From Chloroflexota bacterium (lineage in GTDB: Bacteria > Chloroflexota > UBA5177 > JANWHV01), in the NCBI GenBank assembly GCA_025450375.1, contig JANWHO010000058.1, positions 1-11,118 of the forward strand: a stretch of 11,118 nt of DNA. The letters run 5' to 3'. The translations under genes were made by a program, and so were the position numbers. The notes below the pieces were generated by a model. It saw only the letters and a list, made by a program, of their open reading frames with translations. It was not told the DNA's origin and made no database searches. Of the stretch, positions 1 to 7,538 are shown one piece after another (positions within the stretch are counted from its first letter, which is position 1; the number at the start of each line of letters is the position of its first letter).

Positions 1-86
1 CCCCCCGCCACCCCGCCGGTCGCCCCCCGCGGGCCCCCCCCCCCCCCCCCTGGGGGTGGCCCCCCGCTCCCAGGCGGTGTCGTCCC
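1..86. other. C-rich edge with 17-base C homopolymer, no gene
   Basis: This stretch lies downstream of the S51 peptidase stop codon and is almost pure C/G. An uninterrupted run of 17 C lies at 34-50, preceded by shorter C runs. An 8-base inverted repeat (GCCACCCC at 7-14, GGGGTGGC at 53-60) brackets the run. No coding frame, RNA gene or T-tailed terminator is visible. A homopolymer this long at the very edge of a sequence could be real, but it could also be an assembly or sequencing artefact at a contig end. Confidence 0.6.
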
Positions 87-845
87 TCAGGCGATCTTGC
101 CAATGGTATCGAACAAAATACGCCCCCCGAGGAACTCGGGCACGATCTCCGTCTCCCGCGCCTGATCGCCCACTCGTTCCACCCGGTAGGCACGGGCGTG
201 TGGCCGGGAACTGACCACCCGATGCAACCGTTCGCCGATGAAATGGAGTCCTACCCCATCGTCCGCCGCGTAGCCATCGGCTAGGGCGCCGGAGGCCACC
301 ATGGCGCGGTAGGTGGGACGGCGCTCGGCTTCCGAATCATAGTGGGGACAGGCGCTGCCGGGGAGCAGCCCCAAGCAGGGGAGCGGAGTGAGGGAACCGG
401 GAATCGAGTCCGTCAGCCCCTGGCCAAACCAACAGATCGCTCCCGCGCTGAGGCCGGTCAAAATGGCCCCGCTCCTCCAGGCTTCTCTCAGGATAGTAGG
501 AAGTCCCCACTCACGCCATACGGCGAGCATGCTCTTGGTATTCCCGCCTCCCACGTAGATAACCTCCTGACCAAGCAGGAAGCCCCGCACGTCGGCGACT
601 CCGCCCGAGAATAGCGATAGGTGCGCCGGCTCGCAGGGAAGGCGGCTGAAGGCGGCGTAAAAACGCTCAAAATAGGAAGGGGAATCACCCGGCTGCAAGA
701 AGCAGATGCGTGGCCGGGGTGAGCGCGCGAGGCTCAGCACGTAGCGGTCTAGCAGCGGATTCTCCGGCTCCATCGAGAATCCGCCCCCGCCCATCGCTAC
801 GATCCGCCCCTCGCTCGCTGGCGGTTCGCTCCTTGCTTTCTTCAT
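87..845 (-). CDS. Peptidase S51 family protein (peptidase E / YgaJ-like)
   Basis: This 252-residue protein is a predicted cytoplasmic serine peptidase of family S51, whose founding member, peptidase E, cleaves Asp-X dipeptides. The sequence shows an N-terminal glycine-rich strand (GGGGFS, about 19-24), a GGGNT loop (99-103) and the nucleophile elbow GLSAG (131-135) with Ser133 as catalytic serine. Downstream, the CPHYD segment contains His168, the likely catalytic histidine. There is no signal peptide or membrane segment. Length and motif order fit the YgaJ/Lmo0363-like branch better than classical PepE, so the dipeptide specificity should not be assumed. The ATG start has a GGAGG Shine-Dalgarno five bases upstream. 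The gene is divergent from the NADH dehydrogenase gene, 160 bases away. Family assignment is firm; the substrate is unknown. Confidence 0.9.
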   Translation of the reverse strand: MKKARSEPPASEGRIVAMGGGGFSMEPENPLLDRYVLSLARSPRPRICFLQPGDSPSYFERFYAAFSRLPCEPAHLSLFSGGVADVRGFLLGQEVIYVGGGNTKSMLAVWREWGLPTILREAWRSGAILTGLSAGAICWFGQGLTDSIPGSLTPLPCLGLLPGSACPHYDSEAERRPTYRAMVASGALADGYAADDGVGLHFIGERLHRVVSSRPHARAYRVERVGDQARETEIVPEFLGGRILFDTIGKIA

Positions 846-1005
846 GCCGCCCTCCGTTTTCGTCCCCTCATAGCTTCACTGATCATACCCAGGGAATGGG
901 CCCTGGACGCAATGAGGCGGGATCAAGGCCATTTGGTACAGTGAAAGAGACTGGCATGTGATGACCCATGGTACCAACCTCAGGTAACGGAGTTGGAGGG
1001 GGCGG
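846..1005. promoter_or_regulatory. Divergent intergenic region, peptidase S51 / NDH-2
   Basis: These 160 bases must hold the promoters of both flanking genes. On the minus strand a TATGAT hexamer (882-887, five of six matches to the -10 consensus) could serve the peptidase gene, but no good -35 accompanies it. On the plus strand TTGGTA (933-938) and TGTGAT (957-962), 18 bases apart, match four of six each and could serve the NADH dehydrogenase gene. Two small inverted repeats are present: CCAGGG/CCCTGG (889-894 and 901-906) and TTGGTAC/GTACCAA (933-939 and 971-977). The second overlaps the proposed -35 and could be an operator. All promoter calls here are weak. Confidence 0.3.
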
Positions 1006-2241
1006 ATGAACGTGGCCGACTTTCCGGCGCTGCCGGACGCTGATGGGCAACCAAGTAACCGAATCTTGATCCTGGGCGCCGGGTACGGCGGTCTCCGCTG
1101 CGCCCAGGGGTTGAGCAAGTATCTGAACGATCCGGGCGCCCCCGAGGTGGTCCTGATCGACCGCAACAACTACCACCAGATCATTACCCAGTTGCCCGAG
1201 GCGGTCAGTGGCCGGCTGAGCACCGATGACGTGGCGGTCCCCTTTTCGGAATTGCTCAAGCAAAGCCGGGTCCGCTTCATACAGGCCGGGGCGCGCGAGC
1301 TTGATCTGGCCAACCAGCGCGTGGTGACCAACCGGGGAACCCTGAGTTACGGGACGCTGGTGATCGCCCTGGGCAGCGTCACCGCCTATTACGGCGTCCC
1401 TGGCCTGGCCGAGCATGCGCTGACCCTCAAATCGGTGGAGGACGCCGAGGAAGTCAGCCGCGCGGTCACCAAGGCGATAGAGCAAGCCGCCAGCGAAAGC
1501 GATTCACGCGCCAGAAGCCGCCTCCTCTCCATCCTGATCGGAGGGGCCGGTTTGACCGGGGTGGAGTTGGCGGGCGAGTTGGCCGAGGTTCTCCCCACCA
1601 TCGCCAGGGCGCACGGAGTAGCGCCCACCGAGCCCCGTGTCACCCTGATCGAGGCCGCCCCCACGGTCCTGCCCAGTATGCCGGAGCGGTTGCAGAGCAA
1701 GGCCGCCGCCATTTTGAGCGAATTGGGGATCCGTTTGGTGCTGGGCGGCAAGGTCGTGTGGGCGGACTCCGAGGGCATCGACCTGGCGAGCGGGGATCGG
1801 CTGGTGGGCAGCACGCTAATCTGGACCGGGGGGATCATGGCGCCCCCCTTGCTCTCGGAAGCCGGACTGCCCACGGTGCCGAATGGACACGTGCTGGTGA
1901 ACGAGTATCTCCAGCCCGAGGGCTATCCCAACCTGTACGTGGTTGGAGATTCAGCCCGTCTGGCCGACCTTGAGGATGACCAAATCTTGCCCCCCACCGC
2001 CCAGGTGGCGCTGAAACAGGCCGAGGCAGCCGCCTATAATATCGTGGCCGGCTGGGAAGGGTGGCGGCGGAAGCCATACACCCCCAGCAACAAGGGGCAG
2101 GTGGTCTCGCTCGGGGCGGAGAGCGGGGTGGCCTCGGTGTTCCACATCCCGTTGGTGGGGAAGAAGGTGCTGGCCCTCAAGGCACTGATCGCCGAGTCGT
2201 ACCGGTTCTCGGTGACTGGGCGCGTGGGCGGCAGACGCTAG
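1006..2241 (+). CDS. ndh: Type II NADH dehydrogenase-like FAD oxidoreductase (NDH-2)
   Basis: This 411-residue protein belongs to the pyridine nucleotide-disulfide oxidoreductase fold and most resembles non-proton-pumping NADH:quinone oxidoreductases, which pass electrons from NADH via FAD to the quinone pool at the inner membrane face. The FAD-binding GAGYGG is at 24-29, the NAD-binding GGAGLTGVE at 179-187 and the second FAD contact LYVVGDS at 310-316. An AQVALKQ segment (332-338) matches the AQxxxQ quinone-site motif of NDH-2. The CxxC redox pair of disulfide reductases is absent. The C-terminal 40 or so residues contain amphipathic helices of the kind that anchor NDH-2 peripherally to the membrane; there is no transmembrane helix. 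The ATG has GGAGG six bases upstream. The gene ends only 13 bases from the convergent aroQ gene. A sulfide:quinone reductase-like role is less likely because the required cysteines are missing. Confidence 0.88.
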   Translation: MNVADFPALPDADGQPSNRILILGAGYGGLRCAQGLSKYLNDPGAPEVVLIDRNNYHQIITQLPEAVSGRLSTDDVAVPFSELLKQSRVRFIQAGARELDLANQRVVTNRGTLSYGTLVIALGSVTAYYGVPGLAEHALTLKSVEDAEEVSRAVTKAIEQAASESDSRARSRLLSILIGGAGLTGVELAGELAEVLPTIARAHGVAPTEPRVTLIEAAPTVLPSMPERLQSKAAAILSELGIRLVLGGKVVWADSEGIDLASGDRLVGSTLIWTGGIMAPPLLSEAGLPTVPNGHVLVNEYLQPEGYPNLYVVGDSARLADLEDDQILPPTAQVALKQAEAAAYNIVAGWEGWRRKPYTPSNKGQVVSLGAESGVASVFHIPLVGKKVLALKALIAESYRFSVTGRVGGRR

Positions 2242-2254
2242 CAGGGCGCCGATG

Positions 2255-2698
2255 CTACGGCTTCTCATCCCGTAACAGCGAGACCAGCCCGTGCAGGGCC
2301 GCCACATAGCTGTACCAGCCGAGGCCCGCTACCTGGGCCCGGACGGCGGGGCCGAGCACCGAATGGTCGCGCCATGGTTCGCGGGCGTGAATGTTGGAAA
2401 GATGCACTTCGATCACCGGGAACGGCATGGCCTTGATCGTGTCATGCAGACTAATGCTGGTGTGGGTGAGCCCGCCCGCGTTGAGCAGCGCCCCCGCCGC
2501 CCGTTCGCGTTCGCCCTGAAAGAGATCGATCAAGGCGCCTTCATGATTGGATTGGAAGCACTCGACCGTGCAACCCAGCCCGTCCGCCTCGCGCCGCAGC
2601 CGCTCGTGAATCTGGTCCAGGGTGACCGTCCCATAGAGGTCCGGTTCACGAGTGCCGAGCAGGTTGAGATTGGGACCGCTCAACACAAGAATATGCAA
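2255..2698 (-). CDS. aroQ: Type II 3-dehydroquinate dehydratase
   Basis: This enzyme converts 3-dehydroquinate to 3-dehydroshikimate in the shikimate pathway, as a cytoplasmic dodecamer in this family. With the TTG start chosen here the protein has 147 residues, the normal length. All active-site residues line up with the Mycobacterium tuberculosis enzyme at a constant offset of two: Asn10, Arg17, catalytic Tyr22, Asn73 and catalytic His99 in EVHLSNIHARE. The TTG start is chosen because a near-perfect AGGAGGTGA Shine-Dalgarno lies seven bases upstream and the protein then begins directly at the first beta strand (HILVLSGPN). An in-frame GTG at 2737 overlaps the glgB stop codon and would add 13 non-conserved residues encoded largely by the Shine-Dalgarno region. 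The gene follows glgB by 35 bases, so it is probably cotranscribed. No functional link to glycogen metabolism is evident. Confidence 0.95.
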   Translation of the reverse strand: MHILVLSGPNLNLLGTREPDLYGTVTLDQIHERLRREADGLGCTVECFQSNHEGALIDLFQGERERAAGALLNAGGLTHTSISLHDTIKAMPFPVIEVHLSNIHAREPWRDHSVLGPAVRAQVAGLGWYSYVAALHGLVSLLRDEKP

Positions 2699-2702
2699 GA
2701 AA

Positions 2703-2711
2703 TCACCTCCT
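2703..2711 (-). promoter_or_regulatory. Strong ribosome binding site deciding the aroQ TTG start
   Basis: On the minus strand the sequence reads AGGAGGTGA, complementary over nine bases to the 16S rRNA 3' end, followed after TTTC by TTG. Spacing from the AGGAGG core to TTG is seven bases, which is optimal. This places translation initiation at the TTG rather than at the upstream in-frame GTG. Confidence 0.8.
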
Positions 2712-2733
2712 ACTGTTGTCTGTTTCGGTACGC

Positions 2734-4713
2734 TCACCGCGGGGTCGCGCGCTCGATGAACGCCACCCCAAGGGGAGGAAGGGTGATGGTGATCGACTGC
2801 GGCAGATCATGGACCTTGCCGGGAGCGGAATACAGCGGCCCCTCGTTGATGACCCCGCTCCCCCCGAACCGCCGGTCGTCACTGTTCAGGCGCTCACGAT
2901 ACTCACCAGGGTACGGCACTCCGACCCGGTAGGCATGGCGGACCACCGGGGTAAAATTGCAGGCGATGATCAGGAAGGGCCGCGACTCCTCCAGCGCCGA
3001 CGAGTCGACGACGACCTCAGCCGATGGGGACTCGGGCGGCGACAGACCAGGCTTGCCGCGGCGCAGCATGATCAAGACGCTTTGATCGACATCCTTGCAG
3101 TCGATCCAGGCGAATCCGTCCAGTTCGTAGTCAAGCTCCCACAGCTCACGATGACTGGTATAGAGCCCGTTCAGCGCCCGCACCCAGTCGCGCATTCCCT
3201 GATGGGCCTGGTGCTCCAGAAGCTCCCAACGCAGGGCGGCATCGAAGTTCCACTCTGATGTTTGCGCGAAATCGCCGCCCATGAACAGCAGCTTCTTCCC
3301 CGGATGCGCCCACATATAACCGAGGAGGGCGCGGAGATTGGCGAACTTCTGCCACTCGTCTCCCGGCGCCTTGTAGACGAGCGGGCTTTTCCCATGCACC
3401 ACCTCGTCGTGCGAAAGCGGGAGGAGATAATTTTCGGAGTAGTTGTAGAGCATGGAGAAGGTGACCGTGTTGTGGATGAAGCGCCGATAGAGCGGGTCGG
3501 TCTTGATGTATTCCAGGGAGTCGTGCATCCAGCCCATGTTCCATTTCAGACTGAAGCCGAGGCCGCCCAGATAAACGGGACGGGAGACCATCGGCCAGGA
3601 GGTTGACTCCTCGGCCATGGTGAGTACGCCGGGAAACAACTCATGGACCAGGCTGTTGAAGGATCGGAGAAACTCCACCGCCTCCAGGTTCTCGCGTCCG
3701 CCATATTGGTTCGGCACCCACTGCCCCGGCGCCCGCTGGTGATCCAGGTAGAGCATGGAGGCCACGGCATCGACCCGGAAGCCATCCAGGTGATAGACCT
3801 CCAGCCAGAAGCGGGCGTTGGAGAGCAGAAAGGTCAGCACCTCGCCCCGACCATAGTTGAAGACGTAGGTTCCCCAATCAAAGTGCTCCCCTTGCCGGGG
3901 GTCCGCGTGCTCGTAAATATGGCTGCCGTCGAAGTAGCCCAGCCCGTGGCCTTCCTTGGCGAAGTGCGAGGGCACCCAGTCCATGAATACGCCGATTCCG
4001 TTTTGATGGCAATAGTCGACAAAATACATGAAGTCTCGCGGACTGCCGAAACGGCTGGTCACGGCATAGTAGCCCGTGGTCTGATACCCCCAACTGACAT
4101 CGAACGGATGCTCGGTGATCGGCATCAGTTCGATGTGCGTGTAGCCCATGTCGAGGACGTAGGCGACTAGTTGATGGGCCAGTTCGCGGTAGTTGAGAAA
4201 ACCGCCGTCCGCCGTCCGCCGCCACGATCCCAGATGGACCTCATAGATAGCCACTGGAACGGTAAGGTTATTGGACCGGGCCCGGTTGGCCAGCCACTCT
4301 TCGTCGTGCCACTGGTAGTCGGTGAGATCCGTCACGATGGACGCGGTGAGCGGACGCACCTCGGCCGCGAATCCATAGGGATCGGCCTTGTCGACCTGGT
4401 ACTCCTGGAGGGCGGAGCGAAGGTGGTACTTGTACCGCTCACCAACCGCGATCCCAGGGATAAACGATTCCCAAATCCCGCCGGGGCCGCGCCGGCCCAT
4501 CGGATGCGCCCGCGCATCCCAGCGGTTAAAATCGCCGGTGACCGACACCGAGCGCGCGTTGGGGGCCCAGACCGCGAAATGCACCCCATCCACCCCATCG
4601 ACGGTCCGGAGGTGAGCGCCCAGAAAGTCATAGGCGCGGCTCTGCGTACCCTCGCCCAGGAGATGGAGATCCAGCTCGCCCAGGAGCGGTGGGAAGCGCG
4701 CGAGGTCGTCCAT
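2734..4713 (-). CDS. glgB: 1,4-alpha-glucan branching enzyme, GH13 (short form)
   Basis: This 659-residue enzyme introduces alpha-1,6 branches into glycogen or another alpha-1,4-glucan in the cytoplasm. After a short leader it has a CBM48 beta-sandwich (about 20-115, with HFAVWAPNA), a GH13 catalytic barrel and a C-terminal beta domain. Catalytic residues are the nucleophile Asp315 (GFRVDAVA), acid/base Glu368 (MAEEST) and transition-state Asp436 ([10 protein letters not shown]). They correspond to Asp405, Glu458 and Asp526 of the 728-residue E. coli enzyme at a constant offset of 90, so this form lacks roughly the N1 module of E. coli GlgB. The ATG at 4713 is preferred because AAGG lies five bases upstream, directly after the stop of the preceding gene. 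An ATG at 4743 would add ten residues but has no Shine-Dalgarno and overlaps that gene. It is the middle gene of a three-gene cluster and divergent from a GH15 gene. Confidence 0.96.
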   Translation of the reverse strand: MDDLARFPPLLGELDLHLLGEGTQSRAYDFLGAHLRTVDGVDGVHFAVWAPNARSVSVTGDFNRWDARAHPMGRRGPGGIWESFIPGIAVGERYKYHLRSALQEYQVDKADPYGFAAEVRPLTASIVTDLTDYQWHDEEWLANRARSNNLTVPVAIYEVHLGSWRRTADGGFLNYRELAHQLVAYVLDMGYTHIELMPITEHPFDVSWGYQTTGYYAVTSRFGSPRDFMYFVDYCHQNGIGVFMDWVPSHFAKEGHGLGYFDGSHIYEHADPRQGEHFDWGTYVFNYGRGEVLTFLLSNARFWLEVYHLDGFRVDAVASMLYLDHQRAPGQWVPNQYGGRENLEAVEFLRSFNSLVHELFPGVLTMAEESTSWPMVSRPVYLGGLGFSLKWNMGWMHDSLEYIKTDPLYRRFIHNTVTFSMLYNYSENYLLPLSHDEVVHGKSPLVYKAPGDEWQKFANLRALLGYMWAHPGKKLLFMGGDFAQTSEWNFDAALRWELLEHQAHQGMRDWVRALNGLYTSHRELWELDYELDGFAWIDCKDVDQSVLIMLRRGKPGLSPPESPSAEVVVDSSALEESRPFLIIACNFTPVVRHAYRVGVPYPGEYRERLNSDDRRFGGSGVINEGPLYSAPGKVHDLPQSITITLPPLGVAFIERATPR

Positions 4714-4720
4714 TTTCACC

Positions 4721-5299
4721 TTAGCGGGAGCGCTTGAGTTCATAGAAATTGGGTTGGCGCAGCATCCAGGAGGAATGTTCCCAGAGATCCAGGGCAGCCT
4801 GGCCCTTCGGCGGTTCGCTCACGACTGGACCGTAAAAGCCAAAGTCCAGGTCGTCCACCACCAGCCAGGGAACCCCGAACGCTTCAAGCCGGCGCACGGC
4901 ATCATCATGTTCCTCAAGCACGGCCCGGTTCACCGCTGAGTCATCGAGAGCTCGATCCAGCAAGGTCGGATCAAGCTCCGCCCGCGCGACCGCCGCCCGC
5001 ACGACCGCATGGTTCGCCAGTTCCTCGTCGCGTTCGTGGCGGGCCCGGCCAAGGGCCAGGTATAGGCGATCGATAGCCGCTTCCCCACCCTCTTTCCGGG
5101 CCAGCCACAGGACGCGCAGCGCCGCGTCGGCCTCCCGGGTTGCCGGCCCCGGCTGGGCTTGGTCGCTATTGATCTCGTGCAGCGAGAACAGTTTCCAGTT
5201 GAGGGTAATCGCCCCTTGCCGCTGCACTTCGCGGGCCCACAGCGAGGTTTTCCATGCCCAGGGGCAGCGCGGGTCGAAGTAGAAGGTTAGGTTGGTCAT
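4721..5299 (-). CDS. DsbA-family thioredoxin-fold protein, Rv2466c-like
   Basis: This 192-residue cytoplasmic protein has the DsbA-like fold, a thioredoxin domain with a helical insertion. It resembles M. tuberculosis Rv2466c, a mycothiol-dependent oxidoreductase/nitroreductase (mycoredoxin-2), from end to end. The opening [11 protein letters not shown] (6-16) matches the FWFDPLCPW active-site segment, a Val-Pro at 143-144 occupies the cis-proline position, a YGPV segment follows at 156-159, and the C-terminal NFYELKRSR matches the family tail. The active site is Cys12-Pro-Trp-Ala15: the second (resolving) cysteine of the Rv2466c CPWC motif is replaced by alanine. The ATG at 5299 has GGGAGG seven bases upstream and starts next to the first strand; an upstream in-frame start would add 15 unlike residues. 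It leads the cluster with glgB, 7 bases downstream. Fold and family are well supported; the redox partner is unknown. Confidence 0.85.
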   Translation of the reverse strand: MTNLTFYFDPRCPWAWKTSLWAREVQRQGAITLNWKLFSLHEINSDQAQPGPATREADAALRVLWLARKEGGEAAIDRLYLALGRARHERDEELANHAVVRAAVARAELDPTLLDRALDDSAVNRAVLEEHDDAVRRLEAFGVPWLVVDDLDFGFYGPVVSEPPKGQAALDLWEHSSWMLRQPNFYELKRSR

Positions 5300-5358
5300 G
5301 CTTGTGCCTCCCGCGGAGCAGGCCCGGCGTTCATCTCCGATCACCTGCCCGTACTGCC

Positions 5359-5387
5359 AGTATGCCGTCTTTCCCGGAAGGCATCAA
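5359..5387 (-). promoter_or_regulatory. Putative promoter of the dsbA-like/glgB/aroQ cluster
   Basis: On the minus strand TTGATG (5382-5387) and CATACT (5359-5364) are separated by exactly 17 bases; each matches four of six positions of the sigma-70 consensus. Transcription would start near 5352, leaving a leader of about 50 bases before the dsbA-like start. The small palindrome TTCC-C-GGAA (5371-5379) lies in the spacer, where a bound protein would block polymerase. Confidence 0.4.
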
Positions 5388-5416
5388 TTTCCGCCGCTGG
5401 CGGAACCTGCGATACT
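5388..5416 (+). promoter_or_regulatory. Putative extended -10 promoter of the GH15 cluster
   Basis: GATACT (5411-5416, four of six matches) is preceded directly by TGC, making an extended -10 element. The -35 position 17 bases upstream is TTTCCG (5388-5393), only a poor match, as is common with extended -10 promoters. Transcription would start around 5423, giving a very short leader that still includes the AAGGAG at 5425-5430. The short leader makes the call tentative. Confidence 0.27.
5389..5405. promoter_or_regulatory. Perfect 7-bp inverted repeat, candidate operator
   Basis: TTCCGCC and GGCGGAA form a perfect seven-base inverted repeat around the spacer GCT. It covers the region between the proposed -35 and -10 of the GH15 promoter and abuts the -35 of the minus-strand promoter. 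A dimeric regulator bound here could affect both clusters. A second, shorter TTCC/GGAA palindrome lies 10 bases to the left (5371-5379). The regulator is not encoded in the window. Confidence 0.4.
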
Positions 5417-5435
5417 ATGTCGGCAAGGAGTACAC

Positions 5436-7517
5436 ATGCCTCGAGATCTACCGATCAGTAACGGCAGGTTGTTGGTTACCTTTGACAACCACTTTCGCAT
5501 CCGTGACATCTATTATCCGCACATTGGGAGCGAGAACCAGACCGCCGGCCATATCAACCGGATCGGGGTCTGGGTTGATGGAGACTTTGCCTGGCTGGAT
5601 AATCCGGCCTGGGAACGCTCGATGGCCTACTTGCCGGGCACCCTGGTGACCAACGTGGAGGCGGCCTCCGAGCGCCTCGGCCTCAGCCTGGTCTGCCACG
5701 ACTGCGTGGATTTCGATCGGCCGGTGCTCCTGCGGCAGATCCGAATCCACGATCTGCTGGGTCGGGCCCGTGACGTGCGGGTGATGTTCCACTACGACTC
5801 CTACCTCTATGAAACCGAGGTAGGCGATACGGCCTGCTACCGCCCGCAAAGCCGATCGCTCATCTTTTACAAGCGGGAACGCTACTTGTTGGCCAGCGGC
5901 TCGGCTTCCATTCTGGGGGAGGCGGATCCCGAGGTTCAGGCAACGCCGGATCTCGTTGACCACGGGCGGATCAAGGCGCTTACCGTTGACGGCATCGCCA
6001 GTTGGGCCACGGGGACCAAAGTGATCCATCAAAGCGAGGGAACCTGGCGCGACGCCGAGGACGGGGTGTTGGAGCGGAACGCGATCGCCCAGGGAGCGGT
6101 GGACGGAGTGATCGCGCTGCACGTCGCTCTGCCGCCAGGCGGAGTGTCGACCGTACATCACTGGCTGTGCGTGGGCCGGACCATGCGCGAGGTCGAGGAT
6201 CTCTCGCGCGAGGTCGAGGAGCGACGCCCCGAGACGATGATCCGCCGCACCGCCGACTACTGGCGGGTCTGGGCGGAGAAAGACGGGCGGGACTTTGGCG
6301 ACCTCTCGCCCGAGGTGGCCGAACTCTATAAACGCAGCTTGCTGATCGTGCGGACCCAGATTGATTACAGCGGCGCCATCATCGCCGCCAATGACACCGA
6401 CGTGGCCGAGGTCGCCCGCGATCACTACAGTTATCTGTGGCCGCGCGACGGCGCCCTGGTCGCCGAGGCCCTGGATCTGGCCGGGTACAGGGAAACCCCC
6501 AGGCGCTTCTACGTGCTGATGAGCAAATTGGTCGAGCCAGAGGGCTACGTTTTACATAAGTATAATCCGGATGGCAGCCTGGCCAGTTCGTGGCACCCCT
6601 GGTCGGACGGGGATGGGAACGCCCGCCTGCCAATCCAGGAGGACGAGAGCGCGCTGCTCCTCTACGGCCTCTGGGTCCACTATTGCCAGAGCCGGGACGT
6701 TGAGTATCTGCGCCCCCTCTACCGGAAGCTGGTGCGCCCGGTCGGCGATTTCCTGGTCAGCTACCGGGAGCCGCACACCGGCTTACCGGCCCCCTCGCAT
6801 GATCTCTGGGAGGAGCGCTACGGGATCCATTCCTTTACCGTTGGGACCGTGTGGGCCGGCCTGGAGGCGGGCGCCCGTTTCGCCGAACTGTTCGGGGAGG
6901 ACGAGCGGGCCGCGCGGTACCGGGCGGTGGCGGCCGAGATCCGCGGGGCGGCGCTCCGTCATTTATGGAACGAGGAGGCGGGCTCCTTCGTGCGGATGGT
7001 GACGGTGCGCCGGAACGGAGTGGTGGACCAGCATCATGTCCCGGACAGCAGCATCTACGGCTTGATCCGCTTCGGGATGATCGACCCCGACGATCCCCGC
7101 GCCGTGTCCACCATGCAGGCGCTTCGGAACAGCCTGACCTGCAAGACCCCGATCGGCGGCGTAGCCCGCTACAGCAACGATTATTACTATCAGGTCAGCT
7201 CGGATATCGAGAATATTCCCGGCAACCCCTGGTTCATCTGCACCCTGTGGATGGCCGAATACGACGTGATGCGGGCCCGAACGGTAGAGGATCTCGAGCC
7301 GGTTCGGGCCGTCCTGGAGTGGGTTCGGGCCCGCGCCCTCCACAGCGGCGCCCTGGCCGAACAGGTGCATCCGATCACCGGGGCCCCGCTCTCGGTGTCG
7401 CCCTTGACCTGGAGTCATGCCACTTTGGTCGGCCTCGTGGATCGCTATCTGGTCAAGCGGCGGGCCCTTTTGGCCGAGGCCGAGCTTCGGGCCCTGCGCC
7501 GGGTCTTCGAGGGTTAG
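5436..7517 (+). CDS. Glycoside hydrolase family 15 protein (glucoamylase-like)
   Basis: This 693-residue protein is predicted to release glucose from the non-reducing ends of alpha-glucans or related oligosaccharides. It has an N-terminal beta-sandwich typical of bacterial GH15 enzymes (about 1-270) followed by an (alpha/alpha)6 barrel. Visible motifs are YLWPRDG (substrate-binding WPRD at 335-338), QEDE (about 401-404) and DLWEE (456-460), in which Glu459 corresponds to the general acid. Near the C-terminus PLTWSHAT (656-663) aligns with the usual WSHAE motif, but the general-base glutamate position is Thr663. No signal peptide is present, so the enzyme should be cytoplasmic, consistent with turnover of the glucan made with the divergent glgB. 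The ATG at 5436 has AAGGAG five bases upstream and begins at the conserved start of the domain; longer in-frame extensions run into the divergent gene. Trehalase, dextranase or isomaltose-type specificity cannot be excluded. Confidence 0.9.
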   Translation: MPRDLPISNGRLLVTFDNHFRIRDIYYPHIGSENQTAGHINRIGVWVDGDFAWLDNPAWERSMAYLPGTLVTNVEAASERLGLSLVCHDCVDFDRPVLLRQIRIHDLLGRARDVRVMFHYDSYLYETEVGDTACYRPQSRSLIFYKRERYLLASGSASILGEADPEVQATPDLVDHGRIKALTVDGIASWATGTKVIHQSEGTWRDAEDGVLERNAIAQGAVDGVIALHVALPPGGVSTVHHWLCVGRTMREVEDLSREVEERRPETMIRRTADYWRVWAEKDGRDFGDLSPEVAELYKRSLLIVRTQIDYSGAIIAANDTDVAEVARDHYSYLWPRDGALVAEALDLAGYRETPRRFYVLMSKLVEPEGYVLHKYNPDGSLASSWHPWSDGDGNARLPIQEDESALLLYGLWVHYCQSRDVEYLRPLYRKLVRPVGDFLVSYREPHTGLPAPSHDLWEERYGIHSFTVGTVWAGLEAGARFAELFGEDERAARYRAVAAEIRGAALRHLWNEEAGSFVRMVTVRRNGVVDQHHVPDSSIYGLIRFGMIDPDDPRAVSTMQALRNSLTCKTPIGGVARYSNDYYYQVSSDIENIPGNPWFICTLWMAEYDVMRARTVEDLEPVRAVLEWVRARALHSGALAEQVHPITGAPLSVSPLTWSHATLVGLVDRYLVKRRALLAEAELRALRRVFEG

Positions 7518-7538
7518 ATGATATGGGGAGTGTGATGA

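Noticed and set aside
883..1485. 200-codon minus-strand frame across the start of the NDH-2 gene
   Set aside because: It covers the FAD-binding region of a convincing gene in antisense and crosses the divergent control region; no domain features.
2242..2254. Bidirectional terminator between convergent ndh and aroQ
   Set aside because: Only 13 bases separate the stop codons and I see no hairpin with a T-tract in them.
5448..6425. 325-codon open frame on the minus strand inside the GH15 gene
   Set aside because: Antisense shadow of a well-supported gene; its translation shows no family signature.
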